Source: DASUAL01 sp035763805 (GTDB taxonomy: Bacteria; Gemmatimonadota; Gemmatimonadetes; Gemmatimonadales; GWC2-71-9). Taken from it: a stretch of DNA of 64,000 nt. Position 1 is the first letter of the stretch, and each line of letters begins with the position of its first letter. Of the stretch, positions 39,339 to 47,825 are shown piece after piece. A program made the translations under genes and the position numbers. The DNA lies in NCBI GenBank assembly GCA_035763805.1, contig DASUAL010000002.1, positions 1 to 64,000 on the forward strand, read 5' to 3'. The notes under the pieces are model-generated. The model did not search any database. It saw nothing but the letters and a program-made list of their open reading frames with translations, and had not been told where the DNA came from.

Positions 39339-41096
39339 ATGCGCGCGAGCGTGCTCGCCTTCTGCGGTCTCGGCCTGTGCCTGCTCCGCCCGACGGTCGC
39401 CGCCGCCCAGGACACGGCGATCGTGATCCATCCCGAGAGCGCGGCCGTCGGCCTGCGCCCCGAGGAGTTGCCGCGCCTGGTCGGGGAAGAGGCGGTCCGG
39501 TTCTACAACGCGCCCACCACGACGCGCCTCGTCGGGCGCTCGCGGCTGCCCGCAGGGAACGAGTGGCGCGGCGACGTGGCCGTGCGCAACGGAGCCGTGT
39601 CCGTGGTCGGCAGGATTCAGGGCACGCTGCTCGTGATCAACGGCGACGCCGCGCTCGACTCGGGCGCGACAGTCAGCGGGGACCTCATTGTGATCGGCGG
39701 GACCGTGACGCGGGCCCCAGGGTCCGCGGTAGCCGGCGAGGTCCGCATCTACCGGGAGCCTCTCGCCTACCGCACCCATGGCGACGAGATCGCCCTCGCT
39801 CGAGGCAGCCCGCGACGCTGGCTCCGCACCCCCGGCGTCGAGAAGTCGTGGGGCACCGCGGATTCCCGCTCCTCGCTCACGCTCGCCACCGCCGGCACGT
39901 TCAACCGCGTCGAAGGGCTGCCGGTCGTCTTCGGGCCGATGTTCGACTGGAAGTTGCGGGAGAACGTACGCCTCCGGCTCGACGCGCTAGGCGTGTTCCG
40001 CACAGCGGGGGACCTGACCGACAAACGCAGCGATCTGGGCTACATGGCGCGCACCGAATTGCGCTCGGGCGAGGCACCCGGCTACGGAATCGAGCTTCGC
40101 GCCTACGACGTGGTGGCCGCGGTCGAGGAGTGGGGGCTGCGCAACGCCGAGGTGGGATGGGCGGCGTTCCTGTTCCAGCGCGACTATCGCGACTACTACC
40201 TCACCAAGGGCGTCGCGGGTCGCGTGTTCTTCCAGCCGCACCGGCCGCTCCACGTCGCCTTCGAAGTGCGACGCGATTGGCAGACGAGCGAGGCGGCGCG
40301 TGATCCCTGGACGCTGTTCCGCAACGACCAGGCATGGCGCCCGAACCCGCCCATCGACGACGGCCACTACACCACCTTCACCGGGGTGGTCACGCTCGAC
40401 ACCCGCAACGACCGCGCCGACCCGACAGCCGGGTGGCTCCTGCGCGCGCAGGTCGAGAACTCGCGCAGCACGGACGTGACCCCGCAGACGGGCGTCCCCA
40501 CGTCCGTGCGGCGGCCGATCCCGACCGACGGCTCCTATCAGTTCAGCCGCATGTGGTTTGATTTCCGTCGGTACAACCGGGTGAGCCCCTCGGGGCGCGT
40601 CAACCTGCGGCTGCTCGCCGGCGGCTGGGCGGGAGGGGATCCCCTGCCCCTGCAGCGGCGCCTGTCGATCGGTGGGCCCGACCCGTTGACGGGCTACGGC
40701 TTTCGCCACAGCGCATGCAACCGCGACATGATCGACCCGGCGTTCGGGGGCTCCTTGGTGGCGGCGTGCGACCGCGTGATCCTCGTGCAGGCAGAGTACC
40801 GAGGCCACATCTCGCTGCACTGGACGTACAGCTCGTCGCGGCCCGAGGACGAGGAGGCGCGGTCCCTGCTCACACTGCAGGGACCGGACCTCGTGGTCCT
40901 CGCCGACGCCGGTCAGGCGTGGCTGGTCGGGAGCGGACCGGGCCGGGTGCCCAGCGACCGGTTGCCCACGCTCTCCAGTTGGATCGCGGACCTCGGGCTG
41001 GGGGTCGACTGGGGCGGGTTCGGCTTCTACGTGGCGAAGGCGGTGACGGCCGGGGAGCCTTTGCGATTCACGATGCGACTCGACCACCGCTTCTGA
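39339..41096 (+). CDS. Omp85/BamA-like outer-membrane protein with bactofilin-like N-terminal strand repeats
   Basis: 585 residues from the ATG at 39339, which has GAGG upstream and gives a clean signal peptide (MRASVLAFCGLGLCLLR, cut near AAAQ). An in-frame ATG at 39231 overlapping the regulator stop is possible but would put 36 odd residues before the signal. Residues about 65-120 repeat short beta turns (VAVRNGAVSVVGRIQGTLLV, INGDAALDSGATVSGDLIVIGG), the pattern of polymer-forming bactofilin-like solenoids. The remainder is barrel strands and includes RRLSIGGPDPLTGYGFR, close to the Omp85/FhaC signature region, ending in DHRF with a terminal Phe. It is likely an outer-membrane protein co-regulated with the two-component pair. 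Confidence 0.8.
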   Translation: MRASVLAFCGLGLCLLRPTVAAAQDTAIVIHPESAAVGLRPEELPRLVGEEAVRFYNAPTTTRLVGRSRLPAGNEWRGDVAVRNGAVSVVGRIQGTLLVINGDAALDSGATVSGDLIVIGGTVTRAPGSAVAGEVRIYREPLAYRTHGDEIALARGSPRRWLRTPGVEKSWGTADSRSSLTLATAGTFNRVEGLPVVFGPMFDWKLRENVRLRLDALGVFRTAGDLTDKRSDLGYMARTELRSGEAPGYGIELRAYDVVAAVEEWGLRNAEVGWAAFLFQRDYRDYYLTKGVAGRVFFQPHRPLHVAFEVRRDWQTSEAARDPWTLFRNDQAWRPNPPIDDGHYTTFTGVVTLDTRNDRADPTAGWLLRAQVENSRSTDVTPQTGVPTSVRRPIPTDGSYQFSRMWFDFRRYNRVSPSGRVNLRLLAGGWAGGDPLPLQRRLSIGGPDPLTGYGFRHSACNRDMIDPAFGGSLVAACDRVILVQAEYRGHISLHWTYSSSRPEDEEARSLLTLQGPDLVVLADAGQAWLVGSGPGRVPSDRLPTLSSWIADLGLGVDWGGFGFYVAKAVTAGEPLRFTMRLDHRF

Positions 41097-41097
41097 G

Positions 41098-41727
41098 GTG
41101 AGGGCGGGGCTCGGCCTCCTGGCCCTGGGTATCGGCGCGACGACGGCCTCCGCCCCGCGGGCCGGCGCGCAACAGCCGTCCCTGACGGTCACCATCCAGA
41201 ACACGGTTCCGCGCGTCCAGGCGGTGGGCCTGCTCGCCGACGGCAAGTTCCTCGGCCTGATGCGCTCGGGCTTCCCGTTGCGCCTGCACTACCGCCTCGA
41301 GCTGTGGCGCGCGCGCGCGACCTGGTTCGACCAGCACGTGCGCGAGGCCTCGTGGGACGCGGTGGCGCGGCACGACCCGATCGCCGACGACTTCGTTTTG
41401 ATCCGCACCGGCGGCAGCGTGAGCCGGTTCGCGACCCCCGACTCCCTGGCGCGAGCGCTCGAGATCCCGTACCGCGTGACGCTCACACCAAAGGGCTCGG
41501 GCCGGTTCTACTTCCTCTGCCGGCTCGAGGTAACCACGCTCAACGACACCGACCTGGAGGAGTTGACGCGCTGGCTCAAGGGCGACGTGAGTCCGGCGGT
41601 GTCGGGAGAGGGGAACGTGGGCAACGCGCTCGCCCGCGGCGCGCAACGGATCCTGGTGCGCATCGCGGGACTGCCGCGCCTGACGCTCGAGGCGCGATCA
41701 TCCACGTTCACCCCCGCAGGGCAGTGA
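41098..41727 (+). CDS. Exported DUF4390-like protein
   Basis: 209 residues starting at a GTG one base after the barrel stop. Residues 1-24 form a signal peptide (LGLLALGIGATTASAPRAGAQ). The rest resembles DUF4390, a periplasmic beta-rich domain: VTIQNTVPRVQAVGLLADGKFLGLMRSGFPLRLHYRLELW and later YRVTLTPKGSGRFYFLCRLEVTTLNDTDLEELTRWLKGD. In proteobacteria DUF4390 genes commonly lie beside NtrY/NtrX, which fits this position after the kinase, regulator and Omp85-like protein. The function is unknown. The assignment is from remembered family features and is moderately certain. Confidence 0.7.
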   Translation: MRAGLGLLALGIGATTASAPRAGAQQPSLTVTIQNTVPRVQAVGLLADGKFLGLMRSGFPLRLHYRLELWRARATWFDQHVREASWDAVARHDPIADDFVLIRTGGSVSRFATPDSLARALEIPYRVTLTPKGSGRFYFLCRLEVTTLNDTDLEELTRWLKGDVSPAVSGEGNVGNALARGAQRILVRIAGLPRLTLEARSSTFTPAGQ

Positions 41728-41744
41728 GCGGGACCGCGGGCCGT

Positions 41745-42146
41745 CTAGCTTCCGAACTGCTGATCGATGGCCCGGCGGATGTCGTCGAGGGAGTGGCCCT
41801 GGCCGGCCAGGCGCGTGGCGAGCGTCGCCTCACTGATGCAGATGTCGCACTGCGAGCCGTGGTCCGACTCGAAGCAGGTCAACAGCGAGCGATGCCCGAA
41901 GTTCTTGGCGCACTCGCAATAGCAGTACACGCCGTCGAGGAGCTGCGGGGCGCTGCGCGCAGCCGCATAGGCCTCGAGCGCCCCCGGCGTGTTGAGCACC
42001 AGGCCCGGCGGCAGGACCCGGTCCGCCGTGACCTGGGGGCGGGGATCGGGGTGGCCGACCGCACGCCCGCTTCCGGACGTCGCCAGCAGGGCGGCGATGC
42101 CCAAGCCCGCGGCACCCGCAATGATCCAGGGAAGCCTCCCGCTCAC
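41745..42146 (-). CDS. PCYCGC-motif protein with N-terminal membrane anchor
   Basis: 133 residues from a GTG overlapping the HNH gene stop (GTGA, 42143-42146). One hydrophobic helix at about 6-24 anchors it or serves as signal. The core is the Cys-rich segment GVYCYCECAKNFGHRSLLTCF followed by SDHGSQCDICISEA, which matches the PCYCGC-type family (CYCxCxxxxGHxSLLxCFxxxHGxxCDICxxEA). Seven closely spaced cysteines and two histidines point to metal or heme-linked redox binding outside the cytoplasmic membrane; this is inferred. A final helix (SLDDIRRAIDQQFG) is typical. Confidence 0.8.
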   Translation of the reverse strand: MSGRLPWIIAGAAGLGIAALLATSGSGRAVGHPDPRPQVTADRVLPPGLVLNTPGALEAYAAARSAPQLLDGVYCYCECAKNFGHRSLLTCFESDHGSQCDICISEATLATRLAGQGHSLDDIRRAIDQQFGS

Positions 42147-42691
42147 ATGGCCTCCAGGGTCGCGAGCACGTCGCCGCCGTAGAACATCCGGATATACTTC
42201 GACTGAATCGAGGTGAGACGGCGGACCGCCCATGCGAGGTGCACGAAGTGCGGCTCGAAGGGCGGCCGCAGCGGATGCATCCCGGCCTCCTCCGGCGGCA
42301 GGTTCCCCTTGCGCGTGTTGCAGCTGCTGCAGGCCGTGAGAACGTTGGCCCACCCGTTCGTCCCCCCGCGCGACAGCGGCACGAGATGGTCCCGGGTCAA
42401 GCACTCCCGGTGCCGCAACTCGTGCTGGCTTCGTCCACAGAACTGGCAGCGGTAGTTGTCGCGGGCGAAGAGGAAGGTGTTGGTGACCTGGCGGCGGAAG
42501 CGACGGGGGACGTGCACGAACTTGACGAGCCGAATGACTGCCGGTCTCGGGAGCGCGAGTCGCTCGCTGCGCACCACCGAGCCGTCCGCCTCGACGATCT
42601 CCGCCTTGCGGTCGATCACCAGGCGGAGCGCCCGGCGCACGGGCACCATGGTCAGGGGCTCGAATGAGGCATTCAGCGCGAGGCAGCGCAA
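42143..42691 (-). CDS. HNH endonuclease family protein
   Basis: 182 residues. The HNH site is in CQFCGRSQHELRHRECLTRD followed by HLVPLSRGGTNGWANVLTACSSCNTRKGN: two CxxC pairs that bind structural zinc, the DH pair of the nuclease and the final Asn. The N-terminus (MRCLALNASFEPLTMVPVRRAL) is typical of a widespread stand-alone HNH group found in Gram-positive and soil bacteria that is not linked to phages or restriction. The role is not known. It is followed with a 4-bp overlap by the PCYCGC gene; the pairing has no obvious logic. Confidence 0.9.
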   Translation of the reverse strand: MRCLALNASFEPLTMVPVRRALRLVIDRKAEIVEADGSVVRSERLALPRPAVIRLVKFVHVPRRFRRQVTNTFLFARDNYRCQFCGRSQHELRHRECLTRDHLVPLSRGGTNGWANVLTACSSCNTRKGNLPPEEAGMHPLRPPFEPHFVHLAWAVRRLTSIQSKYIRMFYGGDVLATLEAM

Positions 42692-42788
42692 AGCTATCTC
42701 TCCAGTGAAAAACAGGCCGTCTCGCCCGGACCCGAGCGGGACGGCCCCGTATGCTACACAACCGCCTAACGCGCGGCAAGAGCGGAGG

Positions 42789-44237
42789 TTAAGTCTCCCC
42801 GCCAGCAGCGAATAGCTTGCGCAGCTCCTCTAGCTGGTCCCCCACGGACTTACGCGACGCCCCCCCCGGCGTCCCCCGCCCCTCCACGCTGTCCTCCCAG
42901 GTTCCCAACTGAGCCAACGCGGCACCCAGCGCCGGGTGAATGCCGGCCGCAACGACCGGCGGTACCCGGTCGAGCGGCACGCGCGCGCGCTCGGCCTCGC
43001 GCACCAATCGTCCGACGAGCCCGTGGCTCTCGCGGAACGGCACCCCGGCCTCGACCAGGAGGTCGGCGAGATCCGTGGCGCGCAGCGAGGCGTCGAGCGC
43101 GGCGCGCATACGCTCGCGATCGACTTTGAGCGAGGCCACGGCGCCGGTCACGGCGGGGAGCACCGCGGCCAGCGTGTCACAGGCGTCGAACAACAGGGCC
43201 TTATCCTCCTGCAAGTCCTTGCCGTAGCCGGCGGGAATTCCCTTGAGCGTCGTAAGCAGCGCCACGAGGTCGCCGAGCAGCCGGCCGGACTTGGCGCGCG
43301 CCAGCTCGAACACGTCGGGGTTGCGCTTCTGCGGCATGAGGCTCGAGCCGGTGCTGAAGTCGTCGGCGAGCTGCACGAACCCGAACTCGGAGCTCGCGTA
43401 CAGAATCAGCTCCGCGCTCAGCCGGGACAGGTGCGTTCCCACGAGCGCGAGCGCGAAGAGCACTTCGGCCACGAAGTCCCGGTCGCCCGTGGCATCCAGC
43501 GCGTTTGCGGAGACCGAGCGGAACCCGAGCGCCTCTTTCAGCAGCACCCGGTCGACGGCGAAGCCCGATCCCGCAAGCGCGCCGGAGCCGAGGGGCAGTT
43601 CCGCCACGCGCCGGCGCGCGTCCGCGAGGCGCTGCCGGTCACGCACGAGCGGCCACGCGTGGGCGAGCAAAACGTACGCCCAGCGCACCGGCTGCGCCTG
43701 CTGGCCGTGCGTGTAGCCCGGGAGGATGTCGTCGACGCCCGCGCGCGCCCGCGCTACGAGCGTGCGTCCCAGCGTTGTGAGATCCTCGTCGAGGTGGTCG
43801 ATCGCATCGAGCGTCCAGAGCCGCAGATCGGTCGCCACCTGGTCGTTGCGGGAGCGGCCGGTGTGGAGCTTCCCCGCCACCGCGCCGACCTCCTCGTAGA
43901 GGAGCCGCTCGACCAGCGTATGTACGTCCTCGTCCGGCGCGCCCACGGCGGCACCGTCGGCGAGGCGCTCGGCCACGTGATCGAGCCCCTCCAGGAGCTG
44001 CGACTCCTCGGCGGGCGCGAGCACCCCGACCCGGCCCAGGGCGTGCACCCACGCTTTGCTCGCCGTGACGTCCTGCGGCCAGAGACGGTGGTCCACAGGG
44101 AGGCTGCGGTTCAACGCGTCGAGGGCCTCGCTCGGCCCCATGCTGAACCGCCCACCCCACATCTGGTACGTCGGTGTGGGGGAAGGCGGTTGGGGGGGCG
44201 GTGGCGGTGCCGGGCTCTCCGTTGGCGGCTGGGCCAT
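42789..44237 (-). CDS. argH: Argininosuccinate lyase
   Basis: 482 residues. It splits argininosuccinate into arginine and fumarate, the last step of arginine synthesis. Motifs are MWGGRFSMGPSEALDALNRS, GKLHTGRSRNDQVATDLRLW, PGYTHGQQAQPVRWAYVLLA, and the mobile loop GSSLMPQKRNPDVFELARAK with the catalytic Ser. The ATG at 44237 has GGAG 8 nt upstream and overlaps the argG stop by one base (TGATG). It gives a 25-residue proline-rich leader before MWGGRF, which most ArgH proteins lack. The C-terminus is also longer than usual (SRKSVGDQLEELRKL). It is expressed with argG. Confidence 0.96.
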   Translation of the reverse strand: MAQPPTESPAPPPPPQPPSPTPTYQMWGGRFSMGPSEALDALNRSLPVDHRLWPQDVTASKAWVHALGRVGVLAPAEESQLLEGLDHVAERLADGAAVGAPDEDVHTLVERLLYEEVGAVAGKLHTGRSRNDQVATDLRLWTLDAIDHLDEDLTTLGRTLVARARAGVDDILPGYTHGQQAQPVRWAYVLLAHAWPLVRDRQRLADARRRVAELPLGSGALAGSGFAVDRVLLKEALGFRSVSANALDATGDRDFVAEVLFALALVGTHLSRLSAELILYASSEFGFVQLADDFSTGSSLMPQKRNPDVFELARAKSGRLLGDLVALLTTLKGIPAGYGKDLQEDKALLFDACDTLAAVLPAVTGAVASLKVDRERMRAALDASLRATDLADLLVEAGVPFRESHGLVGRLVREAERARVPLDRVPPVVAAGIHPALGAALAQLGTWEDSVEGRGTPGGASRKSVGDQLEELRKLFAAGGET

Positions 44238-45466
44238 CAGTCCGCTCCCGCGCCGATCTCCTGCCGGCGCACGGCCTCGAGGCCGGCCCCGATCCTGATC
44301 GCGAGGCCGTAGAGATGGATGAACCCTTCCGCGTCCTTCTGATTGTAGACGTTGTCCTTGCCGAAGGTAGCGTAGGACGGCTGGTACAACGCGAACGGGC
44401 TCTCCCGGCCAGCCACGGTGACACTGCCCTTGTACAGCTTGAGCCGCACGGAGCCGGTCACGCGCTGCTGGGTGCTGGTCACCAGGGCGTCGAGCGCCTC
44501 GCGCTCCGGCGTCCACCAGCGACCGTCGTACACCAAGTCGGCGTAGCGGAGCGCGAGCTCGTCCTTGAGCCGCAGGGTGCGGCGATCAAGCACGAGCTGC
44601 TCCAGCTCGCGGTGCGCCGCGTGGAGAAGCGTACCGCCGGGCGTCTCATAGACGCCGCGCGATTTCATGCCGACGAGCCGGTCTTCCACTACGTCGGCCC
44701 GGCCCGCGCCGTGCTCGCCCGCCACCGCGTTGAGCGTCTCGAGCAGCTCGACGGGCCCCATCGGGACGTGATCCAGGGCGACGGGCGTTCCTTCGTCGAA
44801 GCCGATCTCGACCAGCGCCGGCAGGTCCGGCGCTTCCAGGGGATCCCTCGTCATGACGAAGATGTGTTCGGGAGGCTCGCGGGCAGGATCTTCGAGGATG
44901 CCCCCTTCGTGGGAGCAGTGCCACAAATTGCGGTCGGTGGAGTACGGTTTGTCGACGGTCGCCTGCACGGGAATGCCCTTGGCTTTCACGTACGCGATCA
45001 GGTCTTCCCGTCCCCTGAACGCCCATTCGCGCCAGGGCGCGATCACCTGCAGCTCGGGCGCGAGGGCGGCGTACGTCAGCTCGAAGCGGACCTGGTCGTT
45101 CCCTTTCCCCGTGCAGCCGTGGGCGAGCGCCTGGGCACCGACGCGTTGCGCGACGGCGACATGGTGCGCGGCCATCACCGGGCGCGCCATCGCGGTGCCG
45201 AGCAGATACGTACGTGCGTACACGGCGCCGGCGCGGAGCGTGGGGTACACGAAGTCGCGCACGAACTCCTCGCGGAGGTCCTCGATCACGCAATCGGTCG
45301 CGCCGGAGCGCTTGGCCTTCTCCACCAGGCCGTCGAGCTCGCCGGCTCCCTGCCCCACGTCCGCCGCGTAGCACAACACGCGGGCGCCGTAGCGCTCGCG
45401 CAGCCAGGGAACGATCGCCGACGTATCGAGCCCACCCGAGTACGCGAGAACTACCAACGGCCCCAT
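44237..45466 (-). CDS. argG: Argininosuccinate synthase
   Basis: 409 residues. It joins citrulline and aspartate using ATP. Motifs are the PP-loop VLAYSGGLDTSAIVPWL, VCYAADVGQG-type AADVGQGAGELD, ALAHGCTGKGNDQVRFEL, VDKPYSTDRNLWHCSHEGG and the final KDAEGFIHLYGL. The ATG follows a GAGGAG ribosome binding site. It heads the argG-argH operon, behind a promoter overlapped by a palindromic operator expected to bind ArgR (encoded at 58342). All key residues are intact. Confidence 0.97.
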   Translation of the reverse strand: MGPLVVLAYSGGLDTSAIVPWLRERYGARVLCYAADVGQGAGELDGLVEKAKRSGATDCVIEDLREEFVRDFVYPTLRAGAVYARTYLLGTAMARPVMAAHHVAVAQRVGAQALAHGCTGKGNDQVRFELTYAALAPELQVIAPWREWAFRGREDLIAYVKAKGIPVQATVDKPYSTDRNLWHCSHEGGILEDPAREPPEHIFVMTRDPLEAPDLPALVEIGFDEGTPVALDHVPMGPVELLETLNAVAGEHGAGRADVVEDRLVGMKSRGVYETPGGTLLHAAHRELEQLVLDRRTLRLKDELALRYADLVYDGRWWTPEREALDALVTSTQQRVTGSVRLKLYKGSVTVAGRESPFALYQPSYATFGKDNVYNQKDAEGFIHLYGLAIRIGAGLEAVRRQEIGAGAD

Positions 45467-45483
45467 GTCGCCGCTCCTCGTGA

Positions 45484-45513
45484 GTTTATGCAGTATGGTG
45501 CATAAACATACAG
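45484..45513. promoter_or_regulatory. Candidate ArgR operator (ARG boxes) of argGH
   Basis: GTTTATGCA (45484-45492) and TGCATAAAC (45499-45507) are a perfect 9-bp inverted repeat with a 6-bp spacer, AT-rich in GC-rich surroundings. The right half continues as TGCAT-AAAC-ATACA, one mismatch from the TGNATN4ATNCA form of an ARG box. It overlaps the -10 box and start point of the argG promoter, the place expected for repression. ArgR is encoded in this window. Confidence 0.65.
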
Positions 45514-45532
45514 AGACCGAGTCGGGTGTCAA
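45505..45532 (-). promoter_or_regulatory. Sigma-70 type promoter of argGH
   Basis: On the minus strand, TTGACA (45532-45527, perfect consensus), a 16-bp spacer and TATGTT (45510-45505). The start point would be near 45498, inside the palindromic operator. Confidence 0.7.
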
Positions 45533-45595
45533 GGCACGGCTGGCGGACTCTCTCCTCGTGGCCGATCTTTGCGATCCACGTTGTTCGAGGGACCC

Positions 45596-46156
45596 ATGAA
45601 TCGACGAGATCTGCTCGGCGTGCTCGGTGCCGCGGTCGCGAGCCCCGTGTTGTGGGGGCGGTCGGCCGACGACGTACGCGCGCTCGGACGCGAGCTGCAC
45701 CGACGCGCAGCCGAGGCTCCGCTCCGCATCCTCGACCGCCGCCAAAGCGAGCTGGTCGCGACGATCGCCGAGCTGATCATCCCGGCTACCGACACGCCCG
45801 GCGCGCGCGCCGCAAAGGTGCACGAATTCATGGACCTGATCGTCGCCGAGTGGTACACGGCGGAGGAGCGCCAGCGCTTTCTCGCCGGCCTCGCCGGCCT
45901 GGACGCGCGCGGGTTCTTGAGCCTTCGGCAGCCGCAACAGGCCGCCGTGCTGAGCGGTCTCGACGCCGAAGTCACCAAGCTGCGGGAGTCAGGAGGCGAC
46001 GCCCACAAGCACTTCTTCCACCAGATCAAGTGGCTCACCGTGTACGGGTATTACACGTCGGAGATCGGCGTCAAGCTGGAGCTGAAAGAGGAGGTCATTC
46101 CCGGCCGCTACGACCCGTGCGTCGCCACCGGCATCCCCTCCCGCGGAGGGCCCTGA
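45596..46156 (+). CDS. Gluconate 2-dehydrogenase subunit 3 family protein (Tat signal)
   Basis: 186 residues from the ATG at 45596, with GAGGG just upstream. MNRRDLLGVLGAAVASPVLWG is a twin-arginine signal. The body is helical, with RILDRRQSELVATIAELIIPATDTPGARAA, the hallmark of the subunit-3 family, and HFFHQIKWLTVYGYYTSEIG. Family members accompany flavin dehydrogenases that lack their own signal and carry them across the membrane. The GMC oxidoreductase follows after one base, so they form a unit. A second pair of this kind lies at 49564-51836. Confidence 0.9.
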   Translation: MNRRDLLGVLGAAVASPVLWGRSADDVRALGRELHRRAAEAPLRILDRRQSELVATIAELIIPATDTPGARAAKVHEFMDLIVAEWYTAEERQRFLAGLAGLDARGFLSLRQPQQAAVLSGLDAEVTKLRESGGDAHKHFFHQIKWLTVYGYYTSEIGVKLELKEEVIPGRYDPCVATGIPSRGGP

Positions 46157-46157
46157 C

Positions 46158-47825
46158 ATGCAGACGAACAGTTACGACGCGATCGTCGTCGGCTCGGGCA
46201 TGGCGGGCGGCTGGGCGGCGAAGGAGCTCGCCGAACGGGGCCTCAACACGCTCGTGCTCGAGGCCGGGCGTCCCATCGAGCCGGCCAAGGATTACATCGA
46301 GCACCAACCCGTCTACGAGTTCAAGTTCCGCGGCCTGGGCGACCGCAAGCAGGAGGCGGAGCGACAGTTCATCCAGGCGAAAGCGGGCCCGTTCGAGGAG
46401 CAGACCAGCCACTTCTTCGTGGACGACGTCGAAAACCCCTACACCTTCCCACCCGACAAGCCGTTCTACTGGATCCGCGGCCGCCACCTGGGTGGGCGCT
46501 CGGTCATGTGGGGGCGTCAGACCTACCGGCTCTCGGAGCTCGATTTCGAGGCGAACGCCAAGGAGGGGATCGGCGTCGACTGGCCGATCCGCTACGCCGA
46601 CATCGCGCCGTGGTACGACTACGTGGAAGATTTCATCGGCGTGAGCGGCGAGCGGCTCGGCCTCGCCCACCTGCCCGACGGGAAGTTTCTCCCGCCGATG
46701 GAGCTCAACTGCGCCGAGCAGGTCGTGCGTGCGGCGCTCACCAAGCGGTTTTCGGGCGAGCGCCTCCTCACCATCGGCCGTTGCGCCATCCTCACCGCGT
46801 CGCACCACGGGCGGGCCGCGTGCCACTACTGCGGCCCGTGCTGGCGCGGCTGCATCACGCACTCGTATTTCAACGCTGTGCACGTCACGCTGCCGGCGGC
46901 GCGGGCAACGGGACGCTGCACCATCCGGCCGTTCAGTGTGGTGCACAGCGTGACGTACGACGAGCGGCACGGACGCGCGACTGGCGTCCGAGTGATCGAC
47001 GCGAACACGAAGGAGGCGCTCGAGTTCCGCGGCCGGGTCATCTTCCTGTGCGCGTCAGCCTTGGAGTCGGCGCGCATCCTCCTGAACTCCGGACTCGCGA
47101 ACTCGAGCGGCGAGCTGGGACGCAACCTCATGGACCACACGATGGGGGGCGGCGCCCGGGGGATCATCCCGGGCAACGAGGACAAGGGCGTGTACGGGCG
47201 GCGGCCGAACGGCATCTACGTTCCCCGGTTCCGCAACGTGAAGACCCGCCACCCTGACTTCGTGCGCGGCTACGGTTTCCAGGGCGGCGCGGGGCGCGGC
47301 GGGTGGGGCCGCGGCGGCTCGATGGCAGGCCTCGGGAAAGACCTCAAGCATGCGCTGCGGGACCCGGGCCCCTGGGGCTTCACATTCTACGGCTTCGGCG
47401 AGTGCCTGCCGCGGCCCTCGAACTACGTCGAGCTCGACCCCGACAAGAAGGACGCGTGGGGGATCCCCGCACTCCGGATCAACTGCGCGTGGTCCGACAA
47501 CGAGAAGGTCATGCTCCGCGACATGTCGGTGACGGCTGCCGAGATGCTCGACGCCGCCGGGGCCAGGGACATCGCCACGTTCGTCGAGGACAACGCGCCG
47601 GGGCTTGGGATCCACGAGATGGGCACGGCCCGCATGGGCCGGGACCCGAAGACGTCGGTGCTCAACGCCCACAACCAATGCTGGGACGTGAAGAACGTGT
47701 TCGTGACGGACGGAGCGTGCATGACCTCGTCCGGGTGCCAGAACCCCTCGATCACCTACATGGCGCTGACGGCGCGGGCGTGCGCCTACGCGGTGGAGCA
47801 GATGAAACGGGGAGCGCTGGGATGA
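46158..47825 (+). CDS. GMC family FAD-dependent oxidoreductase
   Basis: 555 residues with no signal peptide. FAD binding is AIVVGSGMAGGWAAKELAER; GGRSVMWGRQTYRLSELDF is typical of the sugar/polyol group. A cysteine cluster CHYCGPCWRGC (about residue 222) has C-x2-C-x2-C-x3-C spacing and may hold an iron-sulfur cluster, as in bacterial FAD-glucose dehydrogenases. The catalytic end is GIHEMGTARMGRDPKTSVLN followed by the conserved NPSITYMALTARA. It likely oxidises a sugar or glycoside hydroxyl in the periplasm after export with the subunit-3 partner just upstream. Its stop overlaps the next ATG by 4 bp. Confidence 0.93.
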   Translation: MQTNSYDAIVVGSGMAGGWAAKELAERGLNTLVLEAGRPIEPAKDYIEHQPVYEFKFRGLGDRKQEAERQFIQAKAGPFEEQTSHFFVDDVENPYTFPPDKPFYWIRGRHLGGRSVMWGRQTYRLSELDFEANAKEGIGVDWPIRYADIAPWYDYVEDFIGVSGERLGLAHLPDGKFLPPMELNCAEQVVRAALTKRFSGERLLTIGRCAILTASHHGRAACHYCGPCWRGCITHSYFNAVHVTLPAARATGRCTIRPFSVVHSVTYDERHGRATGVRVIDANTKEALEFRGRVIFLCASALESARILLNSGLANSSGELGRNLMDHTMGGGARGIIPGNEDKGVYGRRPNGIYVPRFRNVKTRHPDFVRGYGFQGGAGRGGWGRGGSMAGLGKDLKHALRDPGPWGFTFYGFGECLPRPSNYVELDPDKKDAWGIPALRINCAWSDNEKVMLRDMSVTAAEMLDAAGARDIATFVEDNAPGLGIHEMGTARMGRDPKTSVLNAHNQCWDVKNVFVTDGACMTSSGCQNPSITYMALTARACAYAVEQMKRGALG

